Origin: Sphingomonadales bacterium
GTDB lineage: Bacteria > Pseudomonadota > Alphaproteobacteria > Sphingomonadales > Sphingomonadaceae
NCBI GenBank assembly: GCA_009995225.1
Contig: JAACPW010000003.1
Coordinates: 149,123 to 213,122, forward strand
Length of the DNA stretch: 64,000 bases
Direction of reading: 5' to 3'
In this document: one piece after another, positions 17,147 to 26,568 of the stretch
How the letters are laid out: every line of letters starts with the position of its first letter
Numbering within the stretch: the first letter of the stretch is position 1
Position numbers and translations under genes: made by a program
The notes under the pieces: model-generated
The model's database searches: none
The model's input: the letters and a program-made list of their open reading frames with translations, nothing else
What the model was told of the DNA's origin: nothing

Positions 17147-17377
17147 GGTTCTCTCCAAAACCTGCAAAGTTGCGCAGGCTTGAATGTGGAGAGCTATTGA
17201 AGTTGCCGCATCGGGTCAAGCGCGCTTGCGTTCGGCTGTGTCCAGCCGACCTGACGCCGAGATGGCCCGCAGGCGCGCTCAAATGGCCCCCTCGCAAATC
17301 TCGCGGGTGACAGGCTGCGTATTGTGTGGTGTCAGGGACGCGCCCAACAATCGCAGCGCAAAAGCAGGGACAGACAG

Positions 17378-18544
17378 ATGATTTTCGAACTCAGCCACGA
17401 ACATGTCATGCTGAAGGATCTGGTGGCAAAGTTCGTGCGTGATCAGCTGATGCCGCTGGAGGCGTCCGTCATGGCGCGGGAAACTTCGGGTCAAGGCACA
17501 TACCTCAATGCCGAGGAAACCGCTGCGGTGGATGCGGTCAGCCGCGAATTGGGCCTGTGGGGGCTCGACGCGCCCGAGGAAGTGGGCGGCATGAACCTGC
17601 CGATGGTGGCGATGGTGGGCGTGAACGAGGAACTGGGCCGCTGCGTCGTGCCCTATTACCTGCCGCCCGATTCCCCCAATCTGCGAATGCTGATGGTCGC
17701 TGCCGATGAACGCCAGCGCGAAGCTTACCTTGAACCCTACGTGCGCGGTGAGACGATCAGCGCGATCGGCATTTCGGAACCGGGTGCGGGCGCCGACCCG
17801 CAATTGATGAAGACATCGGCCGTGCAGGACGGGGACGACTGGATCATCAATGGCCGCAAGATCTGGATCACCAAAGGCGATCAGGCGCATTTCACGATCC
17901 TGATGGCCGTTACCGACAAGAACCCCAATGGCCGAAACGGTATGTCGGCCTTCTTGGTCGACCGCGACACCCCCGGCTTCAACGTGCTGCGCAAGATCCC
18001 GATGATCGATGGCACCGCCACCTATGAAATCGCGCTCGACGATTGCCGCGTGCCGGGGTGGAAGCTGTTGGGCACGCGGGGGCAGGGCTTTGCGCCGATG
18101 CAGGTGCGGCTCGGCACCCGGCGGATCGAGATGGCGTCCTGGGCGATCGGCATGGCGCAGCGCGCGCTCGATATGATGATCGACTATGCCCCGCAGCGCA
18201 CCACCTTTGGCAAGCCGCTGTCGTCGCGACAGACGGTGCAGAACTGGGTCAGCGATGCTGCGACCAAGATTCACGCGATGCGCCTGATGACCTATGATTG
18301 CGCCTGGAAGATCGACGAAGGCCGCGACACGCGCAGCGAGATTTCGATGATCAAGTCTTTCTGCATCGAGAATGCCTACGAGATCGTCGACCATGCGATG
18401 CAATTGTACGGCGGGATGGGGATGACGCGTGAGCTGCCGCTGTATCTCATGTCGAACAAGCTGCGCACCATGCGCATCTATGACGGGCCGAGCGAAATCC
18501 ACAACTGGGTGGTCGCTCGCGCACTGCTGGGCACGTACGACTGA
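17378..18544 (+). CDS. Acyl-CoA dehydrogenase (ACAD10/11-like)
   Basis: The 388-residue flavoprotein has the acyl-CoA dehydrogenase order: helical N-terminal domain, then the FAD/substrate motif ISEPGAGADP near residue 130 and IINGRKIWITKGDQA near 160. A C-terminal helical domain with YGGMGMTREL and RIYDGPSEIHNW follows. It would oxidise an acyl-CoA to the 2-enoyl-CoA, passing electrons to ETF. The ATG at 17378 is preferred to an upstream GTG/ATG-like start at 17324 because AGGGACAG precedes it and the family N-terminus starts there. It stands alone, convergent with a TonB receptor and separated by a strong hairpin. Confidence 0.92.
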   Translation: MIFELSHEHVMLKDLVAKFVRDQLMPLEASVMARETSGQGTYLNAEETAAVDAVSRELGLWGLDAPEEVGGMNLPMVAMVGVNEELGRCVVPYYLPPDSPNLRMLMVAADERQREAYLEPYVRGETISAIGISEPGAGADPQLMKTSAVQDGDDWIINGRKIWITKGDQAHFTILMAVTDKNPNGRNGMSAFLVDRDTPGFNVLRKIPMIDGTATYEIALDDCRVPGWKLLGTRGQGFAPMQVRLGTRRIEMASWAIGMAQRALDMMIDYAPQRTTFGKPLSSRQTVQNWVSDAATKIHAMRLMTYDCAWKIDEGRDTRSEISMIKSFCIENAYEIVDHAMQLYGGMGMTRELPLYLMSNKLRTMRIYDGPSEIHNWVVARALLGTYD

Positions 18545-18550
18545 TGAAAG

Positions 18551-18584
18551 AGTGGGCGGGACCGCCTGAACGGTCCCGCCCACT
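18551..18584. terminator. Strong bidirectional hairpin between convergent genes
   Basis: AGTGGGCGGGACCG and CGGTCCCGCCCACT form a perfect 14-bp stem with a six-base loop. It lies seven bases after the acyl-CoA dehydrogenase stop and 25 bases from the end of the convergent TonB receptor. No U-tract follows on either strand, so it may act as a bidirectional or Rho-assisted terminator. Confidence 0.65.
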
Positions 18585-18609
18585 ATGGTTCAGGCCCGGA
18601 GGCATCCCG

Positions 18610-21600
18610 TCACATCGATGCGCGCAAGCCCAGGTAGAAGAACGTCCCCACCGGGCTGACCGGGAAGGCCTGTTCCGTGATGAAGGGCTTCTTGTTGAAG
18701 ACGTTGTTCACCCCGCCATAGATGCTGAACCGATCGCTTGCGTCGTAGCTGAAGGCGATATCGTGAATGAAGGTGTCACTCGCGACGCCGTTTTCGGGTG
18801 AGAAGCTGTCGCTTCCGGTGGGGCCGACCGTTTCGATTTCCACGCTGCGCAGCGCCTGCCGGTCCAACCAGGTGGTCGACCACGTCAGCGCGACACCCTT
18901 CCAATCCCACGTCAACGCCCCTTGCACGGCCCATTCGGGCCGCTGGATTTCGCCCAGTTCGGGGTCAATGAGCGTAAGGTCAGAGGGATCGAAGAAGTTG
19001 TCGAGCTTTTCCACCCAGGTGCCGTTGGCATTGAGCGTGAAGCCATGATCGCCCAGGTCGATCCCGTATCGTAGGGCCGCTTCGACGCCCGAGGTTTCCT
19101 GCCGGGCAAAGTTGACCGAGGTCTGGCGCAGGAACCGGAAACCGCCCGTGGTGGGAAGGCGGTCAAACAGCGCGCAGAAGCCGTTGTCGATGCTGGCACT
19201 GTCGACGCAGTTGTCGACAATGTCCTGCGCCGCCACGGCGTTGATCGCGTCTTCCAGCTCGATATTGTAGTAATCGACGCTGACGATCAGGCCCGGAATG
19301 AAGGTCGGCGTGATCTGCGTGCCGACGGTCCAGGTGGTGGCGGTTTCCTCGTTCAAAGCCGGGTTGCCGCTGATCGAGCCGGAGAACCGCGCGGTGAGCG
19401 GATCGACATAGACATAGGGGCTGTTGGGGCCAATTGGGGTGACGCCGTCGGCCTCAAACCCGTCACCATTGGGGTCACGCGGGTCAAAATCGATGCTGCC
19501 GAAGAATGCGGTGCAGTTGGCCTGGCGCAAAGCGGGATCTTCCGCCTCGACAAGATTGCCGACATCGCAGGGATCATTGGGGCGGAAGAACGCGCCCTGT
19601 GGCGGGTTGAACAATTCATTGATGTTAGGCGCGCGCACCGCGACGGCGTAGGTGCCGCGGAACAGGATGTCCCGTGTCGGCGCATAGAGCCCGCCGACGT
19701 TCCAGGTGAAGGTGCTGCCCACGGTCGAATAGTTAGAATACCGCGCAGCCCCGCTCAGTTCGAGCGTTTCGGCAAAGGGCATCCCTGCAAGGATCGGAAT
19801 GCGCACTTCGCCGAACACATCATAGACGGTGAACTCGCCCCCGGCATTGCTGGTCGCGGTCGAAGGGTCGAATACCAGCGAATTCTGCACCCCGCCGGTG
19901 GCGTCGCCCACCTGTTGCCCTGCGTCTCCGAAAGCGGTCGTCACCGGAATGACCCCGCGCACCAGCGGATCGAAGGTGGAACGGCTTTTTTCCTCGCGGA
20001 ATTCAAAGCCTGTCGCAAAGCCGATTGGGCCGCCGGGCAGTTCGAGAAACGCGCCGGTATCACCGGTGAAGATCATGTCGAACACCATCTGTTCGAGCCT
20101 GAATTGGTTGGTCACCGTCGCGGTGATGAAGTTGATCGCGTCCGGGCTGATCGCGCCTACACCGCCCAGGAGGTTGGCCGGCCTGCACTGCCCGTCGCCC
20201 GGATTGAAGGTGTAGAAGCCCGGATCGCCGGCCGGAATGCCGAACGGTGTGGTCGCTGGCGGGGTGGGGTCGATGTCCGAACGGCAGATCGGGTTGCCCC
20301 CCGGCCCGGCCACCGCGTCGATCGCGGCGAAGAAGCGATCCGTGATGACTCGGTTGTTGTCGATGCTGGTCTGATTGAACCGGCCATAATTGCCACTTAT
20401 CTCGTAAGCGAAATGATCGGTGATGTCGCCGCGAACCCCGGCAACGAAACGATAGGTCTCGAATTCGTTGCGGTCGCGGTTGGGGCCGAGGTCAGCGGGG
20501 TCGCGGGTGATGTAAAGCCCGTCCTGCGTCCCGTCTCCGAAGAACAGCTCACTCACAAACGGGGCAAGCTGCGGCGTGATGTAGGGGTTGTCGCCGCGAA
20601 TGGTGAGAAGATCATAGAAGGTGTTCGGCTGGCCCTGGAACTCCGCCGTGTTCGACACATACTTGCCTTCAAAGAACAGTTCAGCCTCTGTCGAAATCTC
20701 GAACGAGAGATTGAGATTGACGGAATAGCGTTCGGTTTCCGGGATCAGCGAGGTCTGGTTAAAGCCATTGGGAATGCCTGGCCCGCCAAAGGCGTTGAAC
20801 AATCCGGTGATCGCGCCGTCCTGCAATACGCCCAGTGACCCGTCGGCATTGATGACCGCACATCCGCCGGCAAGGCCGAACGCGTCGTTGTTGAAGGTGG
20901 AATTGAAGCCGACCGAGCTTTCAAGGCAATCGGGAATGCCATTGCCATTGATGTCCGGCCCGTCCGACAGGCCGATCGATCCGGGCGCAATCACACCGCC
21001 CGCCGACGAAAGCGAGAAGGTGGGGTTGCGCGCGATGAACCGGCGCGGGGCGTTGGTGGCGCGGTCGATCAAGGCCTGTTCGGCCGCCGTGAAAACCGGT
21101 GGGGCGCCGAATTCGGCCTCGTAATCGTCGATGAAGTCGTCAACCCCGGTTCCGGACGGGATCAGGAATCCGGTCGGGAACCCGCGCACCCCCACTGCGA
21201 AGAAATCGCGGAAATTCGGGGTGCTGTCGCCGATATCGCCGGTCTGAAAGCGCAGCGCAGGATTGTTCTGATCGTCGGCGATGTTGTTGTCGCGCGAAAA
21301 GCCGCGGTCGCCCAGCAACAGCTCGTCATTGCGCGCATATTCGCCCGAAAGGGTGATATTCCCGCGACCATCGGCAAAGTTGGCGCCCCAAGTGAGATCG
21401 CCATTGATGCGCCACGCATCGCCTTGTGACGATAGGCCGGTCTGGATATTGCCTTGGATCCCCTCGAAATCATCTTTCAGCACGAAGTTCACCACGCCAG
21501 TCACCGCGTCCGCGCCATAGATTGACGAAGCCCCGCCGGTCAGCACCTCGACCCGTTCGATCAAAGCGGTAGGGATCGAGTTCACATCGACCGCCTGTTC

Positions 21601-22026
21601 GCCTGCCACGCCCGAGACATGGCGGCGGCCATTGACCAGCACCAGCGTGCGATTGGCCCCCAACCCGCGCAGGTTGAGCACTGCCTGGCCAACGCTTTCC
21701 GAAAACACCCCATCGATCGAGCCTTCTGTGGACGTCGAAGTCGACAGCGAAGGAATGTCGCGCAGGGTATCCACCACATCGGATGTGCCGGCGCGCTGCA
21801 ATTGCTCGGCCGTCACGGCAAGGATCGGCGCGGGCGAACCCAGATTGGGGTCACGGGCGATCCGCGAACCGGTGACGACGATCTGGTCTTCGGGTGTATT
21901 CGCGGTATCATCCTCCGCCACGCTGTCTTGCGCGCTGGCCTGCACGGGGAAAAATCCCGCCACAAGGAGCGCCGCGGCGATGGCGGGAAGCGACGACGAA
22001 TGGAGAGAGAGCTTCGTGATACGCAT
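18610..22026 (-). CDS. Large TonB-dependent receptor
   Basis: This outer-membrane receptor of about 1138 residues has a signal peptide ending near ASAQD and a plug domain with DQIVVTGSRIARDPNLGSPA. The plug continues with LRGLGANRTLVLVNGRRHV and SSIYGADAVTGVVNFVLK, a motif set typical of sphingomonad TonB receptors. A very long barrel follows, ending FFYLGLRASM. A start at 22026 is preferred (GAGG 8-11 bases upstream), giving a clean signal peptide; the longer frame reaches 22080. There is no ligand gene beside it; flanking acyl-CoA dehydrogenases hint at a lipid or terpenoid substrate, but this is only contextual. Confidence 0.88.
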   Translation of the reverse strand: MRITKLSLHSSSLPAIAAALLVAGFFPVQASAQDSVAEDDTANTPEDQIVVTGSRIARDPNLGSPAPILAVTAEQLQRAGTSDVVDTLRDIPSLSTSTSTEGSIDGVFSESVGQAVLNLRGLGANRTLVLVNGRRHVSGVAGEQAVDVNSIPTALIERVEVLTGGASSIYGADAVTGVVNFVLKDDFEGIQGNIQTGLSSQGDAWRINGDLTWGANFADGRGNITLSGEYARNDELLLGDRGFSRDNNIADDQNNPALRFQTGDIGDSTPNFRDFFAVGVRGFPTGFLIPSGTGVDDFIDDYEAEFGAPPVFTAAEQALIDRATNAPRRFIARNPTFSLSSAGGVIAPGSIGLSDGPDINGNGIPDCLESSVGFNSTFNNDAFGLAGGCAVINADGSLGVLQDGAITGLFNAFGGPGIPNGFNQTSLIPETERYSVNLNLSFEISTEAELFFEGKYVSNTAEFQGQPNTFYDLLTIRGDNPYITPQLAPFVSELFFGDGTQDGLYITRDPADLGPNRDRNEFETYRFVAGVRGDITDHFAYEISGNYGRFNQTSIDNNRVITDRFFAAIDAVAGPGGNPICRSDIDPTPPATTPFGIPAGDPGFYTFNPGDGQCRPANLLGGVGAISPDAINFITATVTNQFRLEQMVFDMIFTGDTGAFLELPGGPIGFATGFEFREEKSRSTFDPLVRGVIPVTTAFGDAGQQVGDATGGVQNSLVFDPSTATSNAGGEFTVYDVFGEVRIPILAGMPFAETLELSGAARYSNYSTVGSTFTWNVGGLYAPTRDILFRGTYAVAVRAPNINELFNPPQGAFFRPNDPCDVGNLVEAEDPALRQANCTAFFGSIDFDPRDPNGDGFEADGVTPIGPNSPYVYVDPLTARFSGSISGNPALNEETATTWTVGTQITPTFIPGLIVSVDYYNIELEDAINAVAAQDIVDNCVDSASIDNGFCALFDRLPTTGGFRFLRQTSVNFARQETSGVEAALRYGIDLGDHGFTLNANGTWVEKLDNFFDPSDLTLIDPELGEIQRPEWAVQGALTWDWKGVALTWSTTWLDRQALRSVEIETVGPTGSDSFSPENGVASDTFIHDIAFSYDASDRFSIYGGVNNVFNKKPFITEQAFPVSPVGTFFYLGLRASM

Positions 22027-22435
22027 GATGTGACCTCGCATGGGTGTGACCGGAGCGGGGCTTGCGATGCTGCTTGGCATGGCAATACCCTGTTGTCGTC
22101 GTCAGATGAGCCGCCACCGGGAAGCGATTGCTCCTGCCCCAGCGGCCCTCTTACGGTCCTTCCTGCGCGAGATCGGGAGGCCGGGTCTGATGCCCGTTAC
22201 CTGTCCGCCCCGTTGACATAATCTGCGCCAGATCAAAGCCTGAGCCCACCTGGTATTACGGGCCGGCGAATCCGGGGTAAGTGGTCATTCTACGTATATG
22301 CAGACCCAAACTGCACTGTCGGCGCGCGGATGTTGCCCGAAAGCAACACGTGCAAGCGGCAGTCGGTTTTCTCCGTAGCCACCCTGCCATTTTGCGGCTT
22401 CGCCTGTGTGCCCCGCCTCTGCTAGCATCCACGCC
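22027..22435. other. Divergent regulatory spacer, 409 bases
   Basis: No gene is supported between the divergent TonB receptor and the second acyl-CoA dehydrogenase. A perfect TTGACA hexamer at 22213-22218 (plus strand) has no convincing -10 element at normal spacing. No palindrome or terminator stood out. Confidence 0.5.
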
Positions 22436-24094
22436 ATGAACGAATGGATCCAGGCAGCGCGCGCATCCCTGATGGCGGCGCGCAAGTATTCCGAATGTGT
22501 GCAGGCGCGCGTGGCCGCAGTGGTGGCACCGGGCGGCGCGATTGATCCCGCCCTGCTGGTGCGTGAGCAGCATCGGGTTCACGGATTTGCCTGGATTGCA
22601 GCGAGCGTTGCGGCGCTGGACGCCACACTTGATTGGGCTTTGCGGGCTGAGGCCGCCGGGCGGTTTGGCGCGGCAGAAGAACTCACACTGCGGATCGGCT
22701 TTGGCGAATATTGCGCGCAGATCGCCGCCGGATTGCCGATGAGCGCCAGCGAGATTGTGCGCCCTTGCGCTTTCGGCACCGAGGCCGAGGCGCGCACCTT
22801 TGCCGCCCGCCCCGCCGTCGCCCGGATGCTGACACACGGCAACTCACCCGAAACCCGCGCCGCGTTGGCTGCGCTGCTGGCCGATGGCGGGCGGCCCTGT
22901 GATGCCTTGGGTGATGACGCGCTCGATCAGGTGCGCGTGTCGCTGCGCGATTTCACCGCTGACGCGATCACGCCCCATGCACACCAATGGCATCTGGACG
23001 ACGCGCTGATCCCGGACGCTGTGATTGCCGAGATGGCCGCACTTGGCGTGTTCGGCGTGTGCATCCCCGAAGAACACGGCGGGCTGGGGCTGGGCAAGCT
23101 GGCAATGGCCGTGGTGTCCGAAGAATTGTCACGAGGCTGGATCTGCGCAGGCTCGTTGGGCACCCGTTCGGAAATCGCAGGCGAATTGATCGCGGAAAAC
23201 GGGACGCCGGAACAAAAAGCCCGCTTCTTGCCGCGCATTGCCGATGGTTCGTGCTTGCCCACCGCCGTGTTTACCGAGCCCGATACCGGCTCGGACCTTG
23301 CCGCCGTCCGCACCCGCGCGCAGTTGCAGCCTGATGGCCGCTGGCAGGTGACGGGTGCGAAAACCTGGATCACCCACGCAGCCCGCGCTGACCTGATGAC
23401 GATGCTGGTGCGCACCGATCCGGCGGTGCCGGGCTATGGCGGTTTGTCGATGTTGCTCGCGCAGAAGACCCGCGCCACCGGCAGCACCCCGTTCCCTGAT
23501 GCCGGGATCGACGGGAGCGAGATTGCCGTGCTCGGCTACCGCGGCATGAAGGAATATGCGTTGGGGCTGGATGGCTTCGCGGTCAGCGCGGACGGCTTGC
23601 TTGGGGGCGAGCAAGGGCAGGGGTTCAAGCAGTTGATGCGCACCTTCGAAGGCGCCCGCATCCAGACCGCCGCCCGAGCGGTTGGCGTGGCGTGGAACGC
23701 GTTTGATCTCGCGCTGGATTATGCGCTGGGCCGTGAGCAGTTCGGGCAAGCGCTGGTGGCCTTTCCGCGCGTTGCCGACAAGCTTGCGCTCATGGCGGCC
23801 GAAATCGTCATGGCACGGGAACTGACCTACGCCTCTGCGCGCGCCAAGGATTGCGGCGCACGTTGCGATATCGAAGCCGGGATGGCCAAGCTGCTCGCTG
23901 CGCGAACCGCGTGGAGCGCCGCCGACAACGCAGTGCAGATCCATGGTGGCAACGGCTACGCGCTCGAATATCCTATCAGCCGCGTGCTGTGCGATGCGAG
24001 GATTCTCAACATCTTCGAAGGCGCAGCTGAGATTCAGGCGCAGGTGATCGGGCGCGGGCTGTTGACGGCGCAGGCGGGCTCGGTCGCTGCTTAA
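22436..24094 (+). CDS. Acyl-CoA dehydrogenase with N-terminal helical extension
   Basis: This protein of about 552 residues consists of an N-terminal helical region of about 155 residues, rich in Ala, and a complete acyl-CoA dehydrogenase. The dehydrogenase part has VFTEPDTGSDLA, then VTGAKTWITHAARADLM, and HGGNGYALEYPISRVLCDARILN with EGAAEIQ near the end, where the family's catalytic glutamate region lies. The N-terminal region resembles a degenerate extra acyl-CoA dehydrogenase helical domain seen in some 540-560-residue homologues. The ATG at 22436 lacks a strong ribosome binding site. The end overlaps the convergent response-regulator gene by four bases (TTAA). Substrate is unknown. Confidence 0.88.
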   Translation: MNEWIQAARASLMAARKYSECVQARVAAVVAPGGAIDPALLVREQHRVHGFAWIAASVAALDATLDWALRAEAAGRFGAAEELTLRIGFGEYCAQIAAGLPMSASEIVRPCAFGTEAEARTFAARPAVARMLTHGNSPETRAALAALLADGGRPCDALGDDALDQVRVSLRDFTADAITPHAHQWHLDDALIPDAVIAEMAALGVFGVCIPEEHGGLGLGKLAMAVVSEELSRGWICAGSLGTRSEIAGELIAENGTPEQKARFLPRIADGSCLPTAVFTEPDTGSDLAAVRTRAQLQPDGRWQVTGAKTWITHAARADLMTMLVRTDPAVPGYGGLSMLLAQKTRATGSTPFPDAGIDGSEIAVLGYRGMKEYALGLDGFAVSADGLLGGEQGQGFKQLMRTFEGARIQTAARAVGVAWNAFDLALDYALGREQFGQALVAFPRVADKLALMAAEIVMARELTYASARAKDCGARCDIEAGMAKLLAARTAWSAADNAVQIHGGNGYALEYPISRVLCDARILNIFEGAAEIQAQVIGRGLLTAQAGSVAA

Positions 24095-24552
24095 ATCGGG
24101 CGCCGGGCCACGCCGACCGACATCGTCAGACGCTCCGGCTCCAAACCCACCGCGCTTTTCAGATCGACATGACGCGGACGGTTGCCGCGCAGCCTGAGGA
24201 TCCGCGCCACGCGGCGTGTCAGATCATGTGGCGCATATGGTTTGCTGATGAAATCCTGCGCCCCGGCATAAATCGCCTGAAAGGCATCCTGTTCGCCGCT
24301 CATCGCGGTGAACATGATGACCGGCAGATCGTAGAATTCGGAGGAGCGGCGCAGGCGGCGCAGCAATGTCATGCCGGATTCGCCGGGCATCGACTGGTCC
24401 AGCAACAGGACATCGGGTCGCTTGCGCTGCAAGCAGGCCCAGGCCGCCGCCGCCGAAGTGACCCAGCCACAGGCATGCCCGGCATCGATCAGGGTTTCGC
24501 TCGCCAGTTCGGCGATCAGTTCATCATCATCGGCAATCAGGATACGGGCCAT
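24091..24552 (-). CDS. Single-domain response regulator (CheY-like)
   Basis: The 153-residue protein is a receiver domain alone. Acidic residues Asp8-Asp10 are followed by the phosphoacceptor Asp52 (VLLLDQSMPG), Thr82 in VIMFTAMS, and Lys104 in FISKPYAPHD. The C-terminal 30 residues are basic and do not form a recognisable output domain. The ATG at 24552 begins the MARILIADDD segment exactly where receivers start; the much longer open frame upstream runs antisense through the phosphatase gene and is not coding. No histidine kinase is adjacent. It is divergent from the tyrosine phosphatase, with a 153-base spacer. Confidence 0.9.
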   Translation of the reverse strand: MARILIADDDELIAELASETLIDAGHACGWVTSAAAAWACLQRKRPDVLLLDQSMPGESGMTLLRRLRRSSEFYDLPVIMFTAMSGEQDAFQAIYAGAQDFISKPYAPHDLTRRVARILRLRGNRPRHVDLKSAVGLEPERLTMSVGVARRPI

Positions 24553-24705
24553 GGTGTGCGGGCCTTGTGCTTGGCGACAGGTTGGGAAATGCCCGATTAA
24601 CCAAAAGCTCTTCCGACGCGCTTGGCCTGACCCCTCGCAATGCCACCTAGATGCGGCCAGACCCTGCCTTGCCCCTCTCTTGCAGGGCTGTAAGGGTGCT
24701 ATGCC

Positions 24706-25521
24706 ATGAGCAGCGATTCTTTCGGCCAAGCGCCCAACAACGACCGTATCGGCCCCTTTTATGTTACCCAAGGCATTCATAATCTTCGCGATTATGGCGG
24801 ATATGCCGTACCGGGAGCGGGCCGTGTGCGCAGCGGCGTGCTGTTCCGGTCGGGACAGCATATGGAAGCCTCGGATGCGGATCTCGCCTTGATCGACGCG
24901 CTCGATATTCGCACCGTGATCGACCTTCGCGGAACCAGCGAGCGCGCGGGTTTCCCGTGCAGACGCCATCCGAAGTTTACGGCGCAAGTGATTGCTCATG
25001 ATGGCGAAACCAGCAATTCTCCGCCGCACGAAGGCGGGGGCGGTCAGGTGGTGATGACGCCGCAAAAAGCGCGTGAGCGGATGTTGGCAGTCTACACGCG
25101 GATGCCGGTCAACCCCGCCATGCTCGCAATGTTCACACGGTATTTCAATGCGTTGGATGAAAATGACGGCGGAAGCCTCGTCCATTGCTTTGCCGGTAAG
25201 GACCGGACCGGCATCGCGGTGGCGTTGCTGCTCCATACCCTCGGCGTGCATCACGATGATATCGTTGCCGAATTTCTCCTGACCAATGATGCGCCGACGC
25301 GCGAGATCCTTGAACGCCAGTCGCTCCCCCGGATGGCGGCGCATTATGGCGCAATCGCACCTGAAGCGTTGCATAATCTGATGGGGGTTTTGTCTGAATA
25401 TATCGATACTTACATGGCAGAGGTGACACGCGATCACGGATCGCTTGATACCTATCTCGCCACACAATTGGGTGTGGACGGGCCCAAAAAAGAGCGGCTC
25501 CGCACCAAGCTGGTGGCGTGA
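24706..25521 (+). CDS. Tyrosine/serine protein phosphatase (PTP, dual-specificity-like)
   Basis: The 271-residue protein has the cysteine phosphatase loop HCFAGKDRTG with nucleophile Cys161 and Arg167. An upstream general-acid region and the N-terminal NLRDYGGY signature define bacterial PTPs of the LipA/PTPLP type. Such enzymes dephosphorylate phosphotyrosine or, in some members, phosphoinositides. It has no signal peptide, so it is cytoplasmic. TrxB begins 55 bases after its stop on the same strand, so the two may be cotranscribed. Its divergent neighbour is a response regulator, but a functional link is not shown. Confidence 0.88.
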   Translation: MSSDSFGQAPNNDRIGPFYVTQGIHNLRDYGGYAVPGAGRVRSGVLFRSGQHMEASDADLALIDALDIRTVIDLRGTSERAGFPCRRHPKFTAQVIAHDGETSNSPPHEGGGGQVVMTPQKARERMLAVYTRMPVNPAMLAMFTRYFNALDENDGGSLVHCFAGKDRTGIAVALLLHTLGVHHDDIVAEFLLTNDAPTREILERQSLPRMAAHYGAIAPEALHNLMGVLSEYIDTYMAEVTRDHGSLDTYLATQLGVDGPKKERLRTKLVA

Positions 25522-25576
25522 CAATCCGCCGATCAATCCCCATATCGAACCCCTGAAATTGACCAGAGGCAATCCC

Positions 25577-26548
25577 ATGGCGACCCATACCACCAAGATG
25601 CTCATCATCGGCTCCGGCCCGGCGGGCTATTCCGCTGCCATTTATGCCGCCCGTGCCATGCTGGAACCCATTGTTGTACAAGGGCTTCAGCCGGGCGGAC
25701 AGCTGACCATCACCACGGATGTCGAGAATTATCCCGGCTTTCGCGATGTGGTGCAGGGCCCGTGGCTGATGCAGGAAATGCAGGCGCAGGCCGAGCATGT
25801 CGGCACGCGGATGATGTGGGACACGATCGTTACGGTCGATCTCGAACATGGCTCGCCCTTCCGCGCGATCGGTGACAGCGGAGACGAATATATCGCCGAT
25901 TGCCTCGTTATCTGCACCGGCGCGCAGGCCAAGTGGCTCGGCGCTCCGGGCGAGATGGAACTCGGCGGCAAGGGCGTTAGCGCCTGTGCAACCTGTGACG
26001 GGTTTTTCTATCGCGGCAAGACGGTGGCCGTGATCGGAGGAGGCAACACGGCGGTTGAAGAGGCGCTTTACCTCACCAATCATTCCGACAACGTTACTCT
26101 GATCCATCGCCGCGACAGCCTCCGTGCGGAAAAGATCCTGCAGGAACGGCTTTTCGCCAACCCCAAGATCTCCGTGGTGTGGAATAAGGCGGTCGACAGC
26201 TTCGAAGCGGGCGCAAACGGTATGCTCCACCACCTTGCGTTGACCGACACGGTGACGGGCGAGGCGTCGACGTTGGAAGTAGACGGCGCTTTCGTTGCTA
26301 TCGGCCACGCGCCGGCGACGTCGCTGTTTGTGGACAAGCTACCGATGGACGAGAACGGCTATCTGCTGACCGACCCTGGCACTCCCAAGACCGTGATCCC
26401 CGGCGTGTTCGCGGCCGGTGATGTGACCGATCATGTCTACCGGCAGGCTGTGACAGCGGCCGGCATGGGGTGCATGGCTGCTCTCGACGGGGAGCGGTTC
26501 CTCGCCGAACGCGAATATGCCGTGCAGGAAGCCGAAGCGGCGGAGTAA
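25577..26548 (+). CDS. trxB: Thioredoxin-disulfide reductase
   Basis: The 323-residue flavoprotein has the FAD-binding GSGPAGYSAAIYAARA motif near the N-terminus and the redox disulfide CATC (Cys137, Cys140). The NADPH-binding VIGGGNTAVEEA near 152-163 and the C-terminal GVFAAGDVTD FAD motif complete the standard TrxB layout. It reduces thioredoxin with NADPH in the cytoplasm. The ATG at 25577 is chosen because the FAD motif must be within the first 20 residues; the upstream open frame overlaps the phosphatase gene. The stop codon is embedded in an intrinsic-terminator-like hairpin. Confidence 0.96.
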   Translation: MATHTTKMLIIGSGPAGYSAAIYAARAMLEPIVVQGLQPGGQLTITTDVENYPGFRDVVQGPWLMQEMQAQAEHVGTRMMWDTIVTVDLEHGSPFRAIGDSGDEYIADCLVICTGAQAKWLGAPGEMELGGKGVSACATCDGFFYRGKTVAVIGGGNTAVEEALYLTNHSDNVTLIHRRDSLRAEKILQERLFANPKISVVWNKAVDSFEAGANGMLHHLALTDTVTGEASTLEVDGAFVAIGHAPATSLFVDKLPMDENGYLLTDPGTPKTVIPGVFAAGDVTDHVYRQAVTAAGMGCMAALDGERFLAEREYAVQEAEAAE

Positions 26549-26561
26549 ACCCTCCGCCGCT
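26536..26561. terminator. Terminator hairpin overlapping the trxB stop codon
   Basis: AGCGGCGGAG and CTCCGCCGCT form a perfect 10-bp stem around a six-base loop that contains the trxB TAA. It lies between trxB and the convergent MAPEG operon that ends at 26569, so it could serve both directions. Confidence 0.65.
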
Positions 26562-26568
26562 GCCGGTT

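Noticed and set aside
22256..22837. Minus-strand frames of 193 and 66 residues before the second acyl-CoA dehydrogenase
   Set aside because: They are antisense to the start of that gene and carry no recognisable domain or ribosome binding site.
24553..25608. Long minus-strand open frame continuous with the response regulator (505 residues)
   Set aside because: The part above 24552 is antisense to the tyrosine phosphatase gene, has no recognisable domain, and the receiver domain starts exactly at the ATG at 24552.
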